A stretch of 10,434 nt of DNA. It comes from UBA4615 sp049422085 (GTDB lineage Bacteria; Pseudomonadota; Gammaproteobacteria; Burkholderiales; Burkholderiaceae_E). The stretch spans positions 1 through 10,434 of the forward strand of contig JBMSOD010000097.1 of the NCBI GenBank assembly GCA_049422085.1. The letters are read 5' to 3'. Position 1 is the stretch's first letter; every line of letters starts with the position of its first letter. Positions 1 to 7,232 of this stretch are shown piece by piece. The notes below the pieces were generated by a model. That model had not been told where the DNA came from. It saw nothing but the letters and a program-made list of their open reading frames with translations, and searched no databases. A program made the position numbers and the translations under genes.

Positions 1-354
1 CTCGATATCGCGATCATGCTGGCGACGCCCGCAGCCCTGATCGTTCTCGCAGCGGGTGGTCATAGTGTGCTCGCCGCGCTGACTTTCGCAGCCGTCTATG
101 GCCTGGGCAACGGCCTGATCACCATCGTCAAGGCGACCGCTATTGCGGCCTATGTCAATCGGGAGCGGGTTGCGCAACTTGCAGGCCTGCAAACCCTGCC
201 TGTTGCAGCCGCCAAGGCGGCGGGACCAGTCCTCATGGCCGGGCTCTGGAGTCTGCAGGACGACTACGCGCCAGCGGTTCTCGTGCTGATCGGACTGGGT
301 GGACTGGCCGTCTTCATGTTGGCACTTGCGCAGAGAAGGCCTCCCCTGCACTGA
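1..354 (+). CDS. MFS transporter, C-terminal fragment (5' end outside window)
   Basis: The reading frame is open from base 1 and ends at TGA 352-354, giving 117 visible residues; the start lies upstream of the window. The fragment is almost entirely hydrophobic, with about four membrane segments (roughly residues 4-19, 22-42, 66-82 and 89-106 of the visible part). A glycine-rich helix reading YGLGNGLITIVKATAIA is followed by a short polar loop and an Ala/Gly-rich helix with AAKAAGPVLMAGL. This pattern is typical of the last helices of major facilitator superfamily permeases, which move small solutes across the inner membrane. The substrate cannot be told from this part. It is on the same strand as ccmI and ends 47 bases before it, so read-through into the ccm cluster is possible. 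The family call is fairly safe; a more precise role is not supported. Confidence 0.72.
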   Translation, partial: LDIAIMLATPAALIVLAAGGHSVLAALTFAAVYGLGNGLITIVKATAIAAYVNRERVAQLAGLQTLPVAAAKAAGPVLMAGLWSLQDDYAPAVLVLIGLGGLAVFMLALAQRRPPLH

Positions 355-401
355 CCGGGCGGGCATGGGACAATCCGCGCGGAGCTACCTGCCCAGACAT
401 C

Positions 402-1727
402 GTGACCCAGACCTATCTTCTGCTCGCTCTCCTGCTCGTGCTGGCCCTGGCCATACTGGGCTATGTGTTGTGGCCCTTGCTGCGTCCCGCCAGAGGGCTG
501 CACGACCCCGCCGCCGAGATCGCTCTTGATGTCCTTCGCGCACGTCGGGACGAACTGCTTGCGTCACTCTCGCACCTGCCTACCGATGCGCCGGAACGGG
601 TGGCCGCACTGGCCGAATTCGAGGCCCAGACCCGAAGCGAACTCGCCCAGCCCAGGCAGGCTTCGCATGAGGACGCCCACATCACAGGCGCGGCAGCCCC
701 GGGGCAGGGGTCCTTGACGCGGCTGTCCTCGCGCCTGGCACTCGCCGCTGCGGCCTTGCTAATGCTCATCACGCCGTCGGCGCTCTATCTGATTGCCGGC
801 ATGCCCGAAGCGGCCTCACCTGCATTCATCGCAGCCCAACAGCCCCCCGCCAGCGTCGACGAACTGGTTGCCCGCCTGCAGTCCAGGCTCAAGGACGCGC
901 CCGACGATGCGGACGGATGGCTGCTGCTGGGTCGCAGCGAACTCGCGCGCGGCGATGCGTCGGCAGCAGCCAAAGCGCTCGAGCGCGCCAACAGCCTTCG
1001 CCCCAAAGATGCGGCCACCCTGGCGGATCTTGCCGATGCGATTGCGCAGCGTGAAGGCCGAACACTCGAGGGGCGGCCCATCGAGCTGGTTCGGCAAGCG
1101 CTGGCGATCGACCCGAATCAAGGCAAGGCGCTCGCACTGGCAGGAGCCTGGGAGGTCAACCAGGACAACCTGCCCCAGGCCATCGCGCTGTGGAGCAAAT
1201 TGCTCGAGCAACTGCCAGCCGATTCCCCGCAAGCGAACCAGATCGCCGGCTTTGTCGATGATCTCAAGGCAGGCAGAAAGCCGGGTACCGGATCGCGTCC
1301 GGCAAGCCCGACGGCCTCGACAGCAACGACCGCCGGCGGTGCAACAACGGCGGCAGCGACCGCGGCAGCCCTGCGCGGTCGCGTTGAGATCGATCCGACG
1401 CTGCGTGATCGGGTTGCGCCCGGTGCCGTGCTCTTTGTGGTTGCCCGTGCACTCGATGCTTCAGGCCAACCCAGCGGCGCACCACTCGCCGTGATCAGGA
1501 CCGAAGCGGGCGCCTGGCCCTTTGCTTTCAGCCTCGATGATGCGCAGGCCATGAGCCCGGCCGCCCGTCTCTCCGCCCAGGCGCCCGGGACGCGGATTGC
1601 CGTCATCGCCAGGATCTCAAAGTCGGGCGAAGCTGCACTTCGTAGCGGCGACCTTCTGGGAAGCTCGACTCCCGTCGCGGTGGGCACCCAGGACATCCTG
1701 ATCCGCATCGACAGCGTCGCGCCCTGA
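402..1727 (+). CDS. ccmI: Cytochrome c maturation protein CcmI (CycH-type, TPR)
   Basis: CcmI is the apocytochrome-binding part of the System I heme ligation complex with CcmF and CcmH. The 441-residue product has the family layout: a first membrane helix (about 4-27), a cytosolic helical segment with ALDVLRARRDELLASL (41-56), a second membrane helix (about 111-132), and a periplasmic TPR region (about 152-290, with DGWLLLGRSELARGDASAA at 171-189). A Thr/Ala/Gly linker (about 291-323) leads to a C-terminal beta-rich domain (about 324-441) seen in many long CcmI proteins. In known systems the TPR part binds the C-terminal helix of apocytochrome c. The start is GTG at 402, chosen because hydrophobic sequence begins at once. 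The nearest purine-rich site (GGAG at 381-384) is 17 bases away, so initiation looks weak. The gene precedes ccmA, whereas in Pseudomonas-type clusters ccmI comes last. Confidence 0.9.
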   Translation: MTQTYLLLALLLVLALAILGYVLWPLLRPARGLHDPAAEIALDVLRARRDELLASLSHLPTDAPERVAALAEFEAQTRSELAQPRQASHEDAHITGAAAPGQGSLTRLSSRLALAAAALLMLITPSALYLIAGMPEAASPAFIAAQQPPASVDELVARLQSRLKDAPDDADGWLLLGRSELARGDASAAAKALERANSLRPKDAATLADLADAIAQREGRTLEGRPIELVRQALAIDPNQGKALALAGAWEVNQDNLPQAIALWSKLLEQLPADSPQANQIAGFVDDLKAGRKPGTGSRPASPTASTATTAGGATTAAATAAALRGRVEIDPTLRDRVAPGAVLFVVARALDASGQPSGAPLAVIRTEAGAWPFAFSLDDAQAMSPAARLSAQAPGTRIAVIARISKSGEAALRSGDLLGSSTPVAVGTQDILIRIDSVAP

Positions 1728-1786
1728 CCGACCGACATGCAGCGCATCACCTTTACGCACCGTGCCCGAGGAAACGCCCGACGATC

Positions 1787-2548
1787 ATGAAGGCCCTGCA
1801 ACTGACCGCCGAGGGGCTTTGCCTTGCCAGGGGGCAGCGGGTGCTCTTTCGCGACCTGCAGGTCATCCTGAGATCAGGCGAGATGGTGCTCATGACCGGA
1901 CCCAATGGCTCGGGGAAAAGCAGCCTGCTGCGTGCGCTCATCGGACTGGCACCGCTCCAGGCCGGACTGCTTCGCCTCAGCATCGAAGGCGCCCCGTCGC
2001 GGACGATCTCGCCGGCCGGGCTCAGAGGCCTCTGTCTCGTTCAGGGGCATGCGCCAGGCGTCAAGACAGAACTCACTGCCATCGAAAATCTGCGGCTGTG
2101 TGCAGCCCTTGATACGCCTGTGGTGGCGAACGAGATCGAAGCATCGAAGGCCGGATTCGACGCGCCACGCCTGCAAGGGCCCGAATGGCAGACCGTACTC
2201 GACCAGGCGCTCGAGCGGGTCGGACTGGCGCGCCAGCGCGACATCGAGACCCGCCGTCTGTCGCAGGGGCAAAAGCAGCGACTTCAACTGGCGCGCTTTG
2301 CCCTTGCAGCCCAGCGGGCCCATCGGCCGATCTGGCTGATGGACGAACCCAGTGCGGCTCTGGACGCCCAGGGCAGCGAGCTGCTGCAGGCACTGATTGC
2401 CGAACACCTGTCCCGAGGTGGCGCAGCGCTCGTCGCCACCCATCTTCCCCTGAGCGCCGGCGATGCGCGCACGCGCTCGCTCAGGCTTGGCGATACCGTC
2501 CCGGTCGGCCGAACCGCCGCACGCCATACAGACTCATGGACAGCCTGA
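1787..2548 (+). CDS. ccmA: Heme exporter ABC ATPase CcmA
   Basis: CcmA is the cytosolic ATPase of the CcmABCD complex; ATP hydrolysis frees heme-loaded CcmE from CcmC. All ABC motifs are visible: Walker A GPNGSGKSS (38-46), signature LSQGQKQRL (158-166), Walker B IWLMDEPSAALD (182-193) and the switch His219. The stretch GHAPGVKTELTAIENL (87-102) closely follows the CcmA-specific Q-loop region (GHQPGIKTRLTALENL in E. coli), which separates it from other ABC ATPases. At 253 residues it is longer than E. coli CcmA (about 207). The extra length is an insert around residues 110-133 plus a C-terminal tail. The ATG at 1787 is used; a GAGGA at 1768-1772 is 14 bases upstream, rather far. The 3' end overlaps ccmB by 13 bases, so the two subunits are probably translationally coupled. 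Confidence 0.94.
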   Translation: MKALQLTAEGLCLARGQRVLFRDLQVILRSGEMVLMTGPNGSGKSSLLRALIGLAPLQAGLLRLSIEGAPSRTISPAGLRGLCLVQGHAPGVKTELTAIENLRLCAALDTPVVANEIEASKAGFDAPRLQGPEWQTVLDQALERVGLARQRDIETRRLSQGQKQRLQLARFALAAQRAHRPIWLMDEPSAALDAQGSELLQALIAEHLSRGGAALVATHLPLSAGDARTRSLRLGDTVPVGRTAARHTDSWTA

Positions 2549-3210
2549 GCGCCCTGCGCTGGGCACTCGCCCGCGACCTCTCGCTGGCCCTGCGCAGGCG
2601 CGCGGATGCCCTTCAGGTGCTCGGCTTTTTTGTGCTCGCCTGCGCCCTGTTTCCGCTTGCGATGGGCCCGCAGCGCGAATGGCTGCAGCGCATCGGCCCG
2701 GGCGCGCTCTGGGTGGCCGCACTCCTCGCGGTACTGCTCGCCCTGCCCCGCCTGTTCGAAACCGACCATGCCGACGGGACGCTGGAAGCCATGCTGGCAA
2801 GTGGCCAGCCCCTGGCCGGATTGATGGCGGGCAAGCTCCTTGCCGCCTGGCTGGTCACTGGCGCCCCGCTGGTCGTGATCTCGCCCCTGCTGGCCTTGAG
2901 CTTTGATCTGCCTTCCGGACTCATGCCGCTCCTGATGCTCAGCCTGCTGCTGGGCACGCCGGTTCTGCTGTGCATTGGGGCGATTGCTTCGGCCCTGACA
3001 CTCGGACTGAAGGGAGGCAGTACCCTGGTCACCCTGTTGTGCCTTCCGCTCTATGTCCCCGTCCTGGTGTTCGGGGCAGGGGCGCTCGAGTCCTCGATGG
3101 CAGGCCTGACGGCCCAGGCACATCTGGCCCTGCTGGGCGCTGGTATGCTCGTGGCCGCCGCTGTTTCACCGTTCATTGCTGCGCTTGCACTGCGCATCTC
3201 GGTCGAGTGA
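2536..3210 (+). CDS. ccmB: Heme exporter membrane subunit CcmB
   Basis: CcmB is the membrane partner of CcmA in the heme chaperone release complex. The 224-residue length is usual for the family (about 220). Six hydrophobic segments can be placed at roughly 26-43, 54-72, 96-121, 128-155, 162-181 and 195-219. Family hallmarks are LFETDHADGTLEAMLASGQP (73-92) in the first cytoplasmic region and LPLYVPVLVFGAG (170-182) near the C-terminal end. The start is ATG 2536 because it gives the normal length and N-terminus (SLSALRWALARDLSLALRRR resembles other CcmB starts). The same frame is open further upstream inside ccmA, but that part is only shadow sequence. It overlaps ccmA by 13 bases, and ccmC begins 13 bases after its stop. 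Confidence 0.94.
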   Translation: MDSLSALRWALARDLSLALRRRADALQVLGFFVLACALFPLAMGPQREWLQRIGPGALWVAALLAVLLALPRLFETDHADGTLEAMLASGQPLAGLMAGKLLAAWLVTGAPLVVISPLLALSFDLPSGLMPLLMLSLLLGTPVLLCIGAIASALTLGLKGGSTLVTLLCLPLYVPVLVFGAGALESSMAGLTAQAHLALLGAGMLVAAAVSPFIAALALRISVE

Positions 3211-3223
3211 CCTCCTTCATCGC

Positions 3224-3991
3224 ATGAATCTCTTCCGCTACGCCGCTCCGCAGAGCTTCTATCCGCTGGCCGGCCGTCTGACGCCCTGGTTCGCGGGGCT
3301 CGCAACGGTCCTTGCCGCGGTCGGTCTCTATATCGGCTTTGCAGTAGCACCGACCGACTTCCAGCAAGGCGAGGTCTACCGGATCATCTTCATCCATGTG
3401 CCTTCAGCCTGGATGGCCATGTTCACCTACCTCGTGATGGCCGGCTATGCCGTGCTGACGCTGGTGTGGCGCTCAAGACTGTCTGCGCTCATGACCCGGG
3501 CACTGGCCCCCACAGGCGCGCTGATGGCCGCCATTGCCCTCTACACCGGTGCGATCTGGGGCAAGCCGACCTGGGGGACCTGGTGGGTCTGGGATGCGCG
3601 GCTGACCTCCACCCTGATCCTGCTCTTCCTGTATCTGGGTTATCTGGCGCTCGTGTCGGCAATCGAGGATCCGGTGCGAGGCGATCGTGCAGGTGCCCTG
3701 CTGCTGCTGGTGGGCGTCATCAACGTGCCCATCATCTACTTCTCGGTTCGATGGTGGAATACCCTGCATCAGGGTGCCAGTGTGAGTCTGACCACAGCCC
3801 CCAAGATGGCGCAGACCATGCTCTCGGGCATGTTGATCATGAGCCTGTCCGCATGGATGTATACGATTGCAGCCGCATTGCACCGGGTGCGTACACTCAT
3901 CCTCGATCGGGAAAGGCATACCCGATGGGTACGTCAGCAGCACGCGCCGGGCACCGGGCCCGACGCCACACGACTTTCTCACCATGAGTGA
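3224..3991 (+). CDS. ccmC: Heme handling protein CcmC (heme loading onto CcmE)
   Basis: CcmC takes up heme and attaches it covalently to CcmE at the periplasmic face. The 255-residue product has six predicted membrane helices and the tryptophan-rich WWD motif WGKPTWGTWWVWDARL (112-127). Two conserved axial heme histidines flank it: His58 in FIHVPSAWM and His182 in WWNTLHQGAS. All parts needed for heme binding are therefore present. The start ATG 3224 gives a usual N-terminus (MNLFRYAAPQSFYPLAGRL). A TTG at 3176 would add 16 residues inside ccmB and is less likely. No strong ribosome binding site is visible. The end overlaps ccmD by 8 bases. The last 25 residues are polar with several Arg and His, forming a cytosolic tail. 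Confidence 0.95.
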   Translation: MNLFRYAAPQSFYPLAGRLTPWFAGLATVLAAVGLYIGFAVAPTDFQQGEVYRIIFIHVPSAWMAMFTYLVMAGYAVLTLVWRSRLSALMTRALAPTGALMAAIALYTGAIWGKPTWGTWWVWDARLTSTLILLFLYLGYLALVSAIEDPVRGDRAGALLLLVGVINVPIIYFSVRWWNTLHQGASVSLTTAPKMAQTMLSGMLIMSLSAWMYTIAAALHRVRTLILDRERHTRWVRQQHAPGTGPDATRLSHHE

Positions 3992-4133
3992 ACATCACTG
4001 GACCTTCATCGGAATCGCCTACGGCATCACCGTCGTCATTCTGGGTGTCGAGTGGATCGTGCTGATGCAGGCACGCAAGCGTGCCATCGAGGCCGTCCGT
4101 CGTGAACGCGATTTCGAGGAAACACCCTCATGA
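3984..4133 (+). CDS. ccmD: Small heme exporter accessory protein CcmD
   Basis: This is a 49-residue single-span membrane protein located exactly where ccmD is expected, between ccmC and ccmE. It has a short N-terminus (MSEHHWTF), one hydrophobic helix (about 7-29), Tyr13 at the place of the conserved CcmD tyrosine, and a basic cytosolic tail (ARKRAIEAVRRERDFEE, 30-46). In known systems CcmD stabilises CcmC-CcmE contact and is needed for release of holo-CcmE. The ATG at 3984 overlaps the end of ccmC by 8 bases. The stop TGA is shared with the ccmE start in an ATGA overlap. The sequence is weakly conserved in the family, so the call relies on size, topology and position together. Confidence 0.9.
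   Translation: MSEHHWTFIGIAYGITVVILGVEWIVLMQARKRAIEAVRRERDFEETPS
4116..4121 (+). promoter_or_regulatory. Ribosome binding site of ccmE
   Basis: GAGGAA lies 8 bases before the ATG at 4130, within the end of ccmD. It supports the 4130 start over the alternative ATG at 4178, which has no comparable site. Confidence 0.7.
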
Positions 4134-4633
4134 GCACACCCGCACCGCTCCAGGGCAGCACCGGACCCGCGCGCCGGATGAGCCCGAGACACAAGCGCAT
4201 GGCATGGATCGCGCTCGGCCTGGCGGTCCTGGCCACCGCCATCGGTCTCGTGCTGTATGCGCTGTCTTCGAACATCGTGTTTTTCTTCACGCCGAGCCAG
4301 GTCGCTGGCGGAGAAGCACCTCAGGGCCGGGCCTTCCGGGTGGGAGGGCTGGTGGAGCCGGGTAGTCTGCAGCGCGAAGGCGTACAGGTACGCTTCAGGA
4401 TCACCGACAACGCGAAAACCGTGCCGGTCACCTATACCGGGACCCTGCCCGATCTGTTCAAGGAGGGGAAAGGCGTCGTCGCGCAGGGGCAGGTGGGTGC
4501 CGATGGCGTGTTCAAGGCGAAGGAGGTTCTCGCCAAGCACGACGAGAACTACATGCCTCCCGAAGCGGCTGCGGCATTGGAGAAAGCCGGGCATCCCGCC
4601 AAAACCCCGGGCTACGGGACGGTCAAGCCATGA
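4130..4633 (+). CDS. ccmE: Periplasmic heme chaperone CcmE
   Basis: CcmE carries heme covalently from CcmC to the CcmF/H/I ligation complex. The 167-residue product has a basic cytosolic start (MSPRHKRMAW from residue 17), one membrane anchor (about 25-45) and a periplasmic OB-fold beta-barrel domain (about 50-145). The heme-binding motif is LAKHDENYMPPE (134-145), with His137 as the covalent heme site and Tyr141 as its conserved partner; this is the HxxxY type and not the variant CxxxY type. A flexible tail rich in Ala, Pro and Gly follows (146-167). The chosen start (ATG 4130) overlaps the ccmD stop and has a good ribosome binding site. It gives about 16 more N-terminal residues than many CcmE proteins, which begin near the internal Met17. 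Its stop overlaps the ccmF start (ATGA at 4630-4633). Confidence 0.95.
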   Translation: MSTPAPLQGSTGPARRMSPRHKRMAWIALGLAVLATAIGLVLYALSSNIVFFFTPSQVAGGEAPQGRAFRVGGLVEPGSLQREGVQVRFRITDNAKTVPVTYTGTLPDLFKEGKGVVAQGQVGADGVFKAKEVLAKHDENYMPPEAAAALEKAGHPAKTPGYGTVKP

Positions 4634-6642
4634 TCGCCGAGACGGGCCACTTCGCCCTGTGGCTGGCGCTGGCCCTTGCGCTTGCGCAGTCGGTGCTGTG
4701 TCTGCGTGGCGCCCATAGGGCCGATGCGCGCTGGATGCAGTCGGGGCTGCATGCGGTCAATGCCCAGTTTCTGCTTGTGTTGCTCGCATTCGCTGCGCTG
4801 GCCACGTCCTTCATCCAGAGCGACTTCACACTGGTCAATGTCGCCCAAAACTCCAACTCCAAGTTGCCGGTGGAATACCGCTTTGCTGCAACCTGGGGCT
4901 CACATGAAGGATCGCTGCTCCTCTGGGCCCTGATGCTGGCCGGGTGGAGCGCTGCGGTCAACGCCTTCGGTGGTGCATTGTCGACTGTGTTCAAAGCGCG
5001 GGTGGTGGGCGTGCTGGGTCTGGTTGCCACCGGGTTCCTGGCCTTCATGCTCTTTACCTCCAATCCCTTCGTGAGGAATCTGCCCGGGCCGGCCGACGGG
5101 CGCGACCTGAATCCGCTGTTGCAGGATCCGGGCATGGTCATCCATCCGCCCATGCTCTACATGGGCTACGTCGGGTTCTCCGTGGCCTTTGCCTTCGCCA
5201 TCGCGGCCATGCTGGGCGGGCGGGTTGATGCCGCCTGGACACGCTGGGCGCGCCCCTGGACCGCAGCAGCCTGGGCGTTTCTGACCATCGGTATTGCCCT
5301 GGGCAGTGCCTGGGCCTATTACGAACTCGGCTGGGGCGGATGGTGGTTCTGGGATCCGGTCGAGAACGCCTCCTTCATGCCCTGGCTCGTCGGGACTGCG
5401 CTGATGCACTCGCTCATCGTGACCGAGCGCAGAGGGGGCTTTCGTGCCTGGACACTGTTGCTCGCCATTGCCAGTTTCAGCCTGTCGCTGCTGGGCACCT
5501 TCCTGGTCCGCTCGGGCGTACTGACCTCGGTCCATGCCTTCGCAAGTGATCCCCAGCGGGGTCTGTTCATTCTGGCGTTTCTGGTGATCGTCATCGGTGG
5601 ATCGCTGGCCCTGTTCGCCTGGCGCGGCCCCTCAGTCACCGGAGATTCACCGCCGCCCCAGTTCACCGCCAGCTCGCGCGAGGGCTTCTTGCTGGCGAAC
5701 AATCTGCTGATGGTGACCGCGGCGGGCTCGGTACTTCTGGGCACGCTCTATCCCCTGCTGCTCGACACCCTGGATCTGGCCAAGATCTCGGTCGGTCCGC
5801 CCTACTTCGAGGCGGTGTTCTTCCCCCTGATGGCGCCGGCCGCATTCCTCATGGGCGTGGGTCCGCTTGCCCGATGGCGTGATGCGCCGCTTCCTTCACT
5901 GGCGATGCGTCTGAAGTGGGCCTTTGGCATTGCACTGGTCACCATGGCTCTCACGGTCGTGCTGTCTGACCGAACCGGCCCGGGGTCGATCTTTGGAAGC
6001 ATCGCCTTCGCATCCGGCATCTTTCTCGGGATCTGGCTGATCCTTGCCAGCGGCCTTGCCCTGCATGACCGCGCCTCGCAGATCAAGGCTCCCGGAATCA
6101 TTGAACGCTGGCGTTCACTGCCTGCGAGCACCTGGGCGATGGCGCTGGCGCATGCCGGCGTCGGCGTGTTCTGCATCGGAGTGGCCTGCGTCAAGACCCT
6201 CGAGGTCGAAGTCGATTCGGCGTTGGGCCCCAGGCAGAGCCTGACGGTGCGCGGCTACCAGCTCACCCTGACAGACATGGGCGAATTTCAAGGCCCCAAC
6301 TACCGCGGTGTGCGCGCACGTATCGAGGTCCGCCCCGAGTCGGGGGGCATGTTCGTCCTCGAGCCCGAAAAACGCTTTTATCCCGTCACGCAATCGGTGA
6401 TGACCGAAGCGGCCATCGATTCCGGGCTGACCCGGGATGTCTATGTCTCGCTTGGAGAGCAGTTGCCTGATGGTCGATGGACCGTCCGGGCCTGGGTCAA
6501 GCCCTTCATCGACTGGATCTGGGCGGGCTGCTTTCTGATGGCGCTGGGTGGCTTTGTCACGATGGCCGACAGGCGCTATCGCGCGAAGCGGACCTCCGGG
6601 GCTGGAGCAGGCGCGCGGCTCACCGGCAACGCACGCGCCTGA
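4630..6642 (+). CDS. ccmF: Heme ligase CcmF
   Basis: CcmF is the integral membrane core of the holocytochrome c synthetase; it takes heme from CcmE and joins it to reduced CXXCH cysteines. The 670-residue product is strongly hydrophobic with about 15 membrane helices. The periplasmic WWD motif is GWGGWWFWDPVENASFMPW (234-252). The four conserved heme-ligating histidines are visible: His172 (IHPPMLYMGY), His260 (LMHSLIV), His302 (SVHAFASDP) and His508 (LAHAGVG). These correspond to E. coli His173, His261, His303 and His491. A large periplasmic domain (about 525-620) precedes the final membrane helix (about 624-645). It starts by ATGA overlap with ccmE, and ccmG follows after 19 bases. The enzyme appears complete. 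Confidence 0.96.
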   Translation: MIAETGHFALWLALALALAQSVLCLRGAHRADARWMQSGLHAVNAQFLLVLLAFAALATSFIQSDFTLVNVAQNSNSKLPVEYRFAATWGSHEGSLLLWALMLAGWSAAVNAFGGALSTVFKARVVGVLGLVATGFLAFMLFTSNPFVRNLPGPADGRDLNPLLQDPGMVIHPPMLYMGYVGFSVAFAFAIAAMLGGRVDAAWTRWARPWTAAAWAFLTIGIALGSAWAYYELGWGGWWFWDPVENASFMPWLVGTALMHSLIVTERRGGFRAWTLLLAIASFSLSLLGTFLVRSGVLTSVHAFASDPQRGLFILAFLVIVIGGSLALFAWRGPSVTGDSPPPQFTASSREGFLLANNLLMVTAAGSVLLGTLYPLLLDTLDLAKISVGPPYFEAVFFPLMAPAAFLMGVGPLARWRDAPLPSLAMRLKWAFGIALVTMALTVVLSDRTGPGSIFGSIAFASGIFLGIWLILASGLALHDRASQIKAPGIIERWRSLPASTWAMALAHAGVGVFCIGVACVKTLEVEVDSALGPRQSLTVRGYQLTLTDMGEFQGPNYRGVRARIEVRPESGGMFVLEPEKRFYPVTQSVMTEAAIDSGLTRDVYVSLGEQLPDGRWTVRAWVKPFIDWIWAGCFLMALGGFVTMADRRYRAKRTSGAGAGARLTGNARA

Positions 6643-6661
6643 AATTCACCGCGCGACCCCG

Positions 6662-7198
6662 ATGCGAGCCCTTCGTTTCCTGATCCCCGCTGCGGTCTTT
6701 GGCGTGATCGCAGTGATGTTGCTGCTTCGCCTGCAATCCGGCCGCGATGCCAAGGAAATTCCCTCACCGCTGATCGGCAAGCCAGCGCCCGTCTTCACCT
6801 TGCCTTTGCTCAAACAGGCCGATCAGACCTGGTCGCCGCAGGCCATGCAGGGCAAGGTCTGGCTGCTCAATGTCTGGGCCTCATGGTGCGTTCCCTGCCT
6901 CGCCGAGCATCCGCTCATCACGCAGATCGCACGCGAGGGCAAGGTGCCGGTGGTGGGCCTGAACTACAAGGACGACGTGGGCAACGCACTCGCCTGGCTG
7001 AGCAAGCACGGAGATCCCTATGCCGTGGTGATCTCGGATCGGGCCGGTCGTGCCGGCCTGGACTATGGCGTGTACGGGGTCCCTGAAACCTTCCTCATCG
7101 ATGCTCAAGGCGTCATCCGCTACAAGCATGTCGGCCCTCTCACCCCCGAAGTGCTGAAGGATCGGATCACCCCCTTGATCCAGTCACTCGCCCGCTGA
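6662..7198 (+). CDS. ccmG: Thiol:disulfide oxidoreductase CcmG (DsbE)
   Basis: CcmG is a membrane-anchored thioredoxin-like protein that keeps apocytochrome CXXCH or CcmH cysteines reduced in the periplasm. The 178-residue product has an uncleaved-type N-terminal anchor (about 5-23), then a thioredoxin domain. The active site is WASWCVPCLAEHP (72-84, Cys76 and Cys79) and the cis-Pro loop is GVYGVPETFLID (136-147, Pro141). The acidic and GVxGxPETF features are characteristic of CcmG/DsbE rather than of general thioredoxins. ATG 6662 is chosen since it directly precedes the anchor; longer in-frame readings extend into ccmF and add polar sequence. No strong ribosome binding site is visible. The partner that supplies electrons (CcdA or DsbD) is not in this window. 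Confidence 0.94.
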   Translation: MRALRFLIPAAVFGVIAVMLLLRLQSGRDAKEIPSPLIGKPAPVFTLPLLKQADQTWSPQAMQGKVWLLNVWASWCVPCLAEHPLITQIAREGKVPVVGLNYKDDVGNALAWLSKHGDPYAVVISDRAGRAGLDYGVYGVPETFLIDAQGVIRYKHVGPLTPEVLKDRITPLIQSLAR

Positions 7199-7220
7199 CG
7201 AAGCCTGATCCCACAGGACC

Positions 7221-7226
7221 AGGAAG
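7221..7226 (+). promoter_or_regulatory. Ribosome binding site of ccmH
   Basis: AGGAAG ends 6 bases before the ATG at 7233. This good site fixes the ccmH start and matters because the resulting protein has no signal peptide. Confidence 0.75.
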
Positions 7227-7232
7227 AACGCC

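Noticed and set aside
346..401. A promoter for the ccm cluster between the MFS gene and ccmI
   Set aside because: A GACAAT at 369-374 resembles a -10 box, but no -35-like hexamer lies at a proper distance. The promoter may be further upstream or outside the window.
1118..1801. A 227-codon frame on the - strand opposite ccmI
   Set aside because: CcmI on the + strand has clear domain features over the same region. The antisense product is rich in Arg, Ala and Ser as expected for shadow frames in GC-rich DNA.
2185..2535. N-terminal extension of CcmB inside ccmA
   Set aside because: The added sequence is Arg/Ala/Gly-rich shadow coding of ccmA. ATG 2536 gives the usual family length and N-terminus.
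3176..3223. TTG start giving CcmC 16 more residues
   Set aside because: It would overlap the end of ccmB, has no ribosome binding site, and adds residues not typical of CcmC. ATG 3224 fits the family.
4178..4180. Alternative CcmE start at the internal Met17
   Set aside because: The product would look like many CcmE proteins, but there is no ribosome binding site there, while 4130 has GAGGAA and an ATGA overlap.
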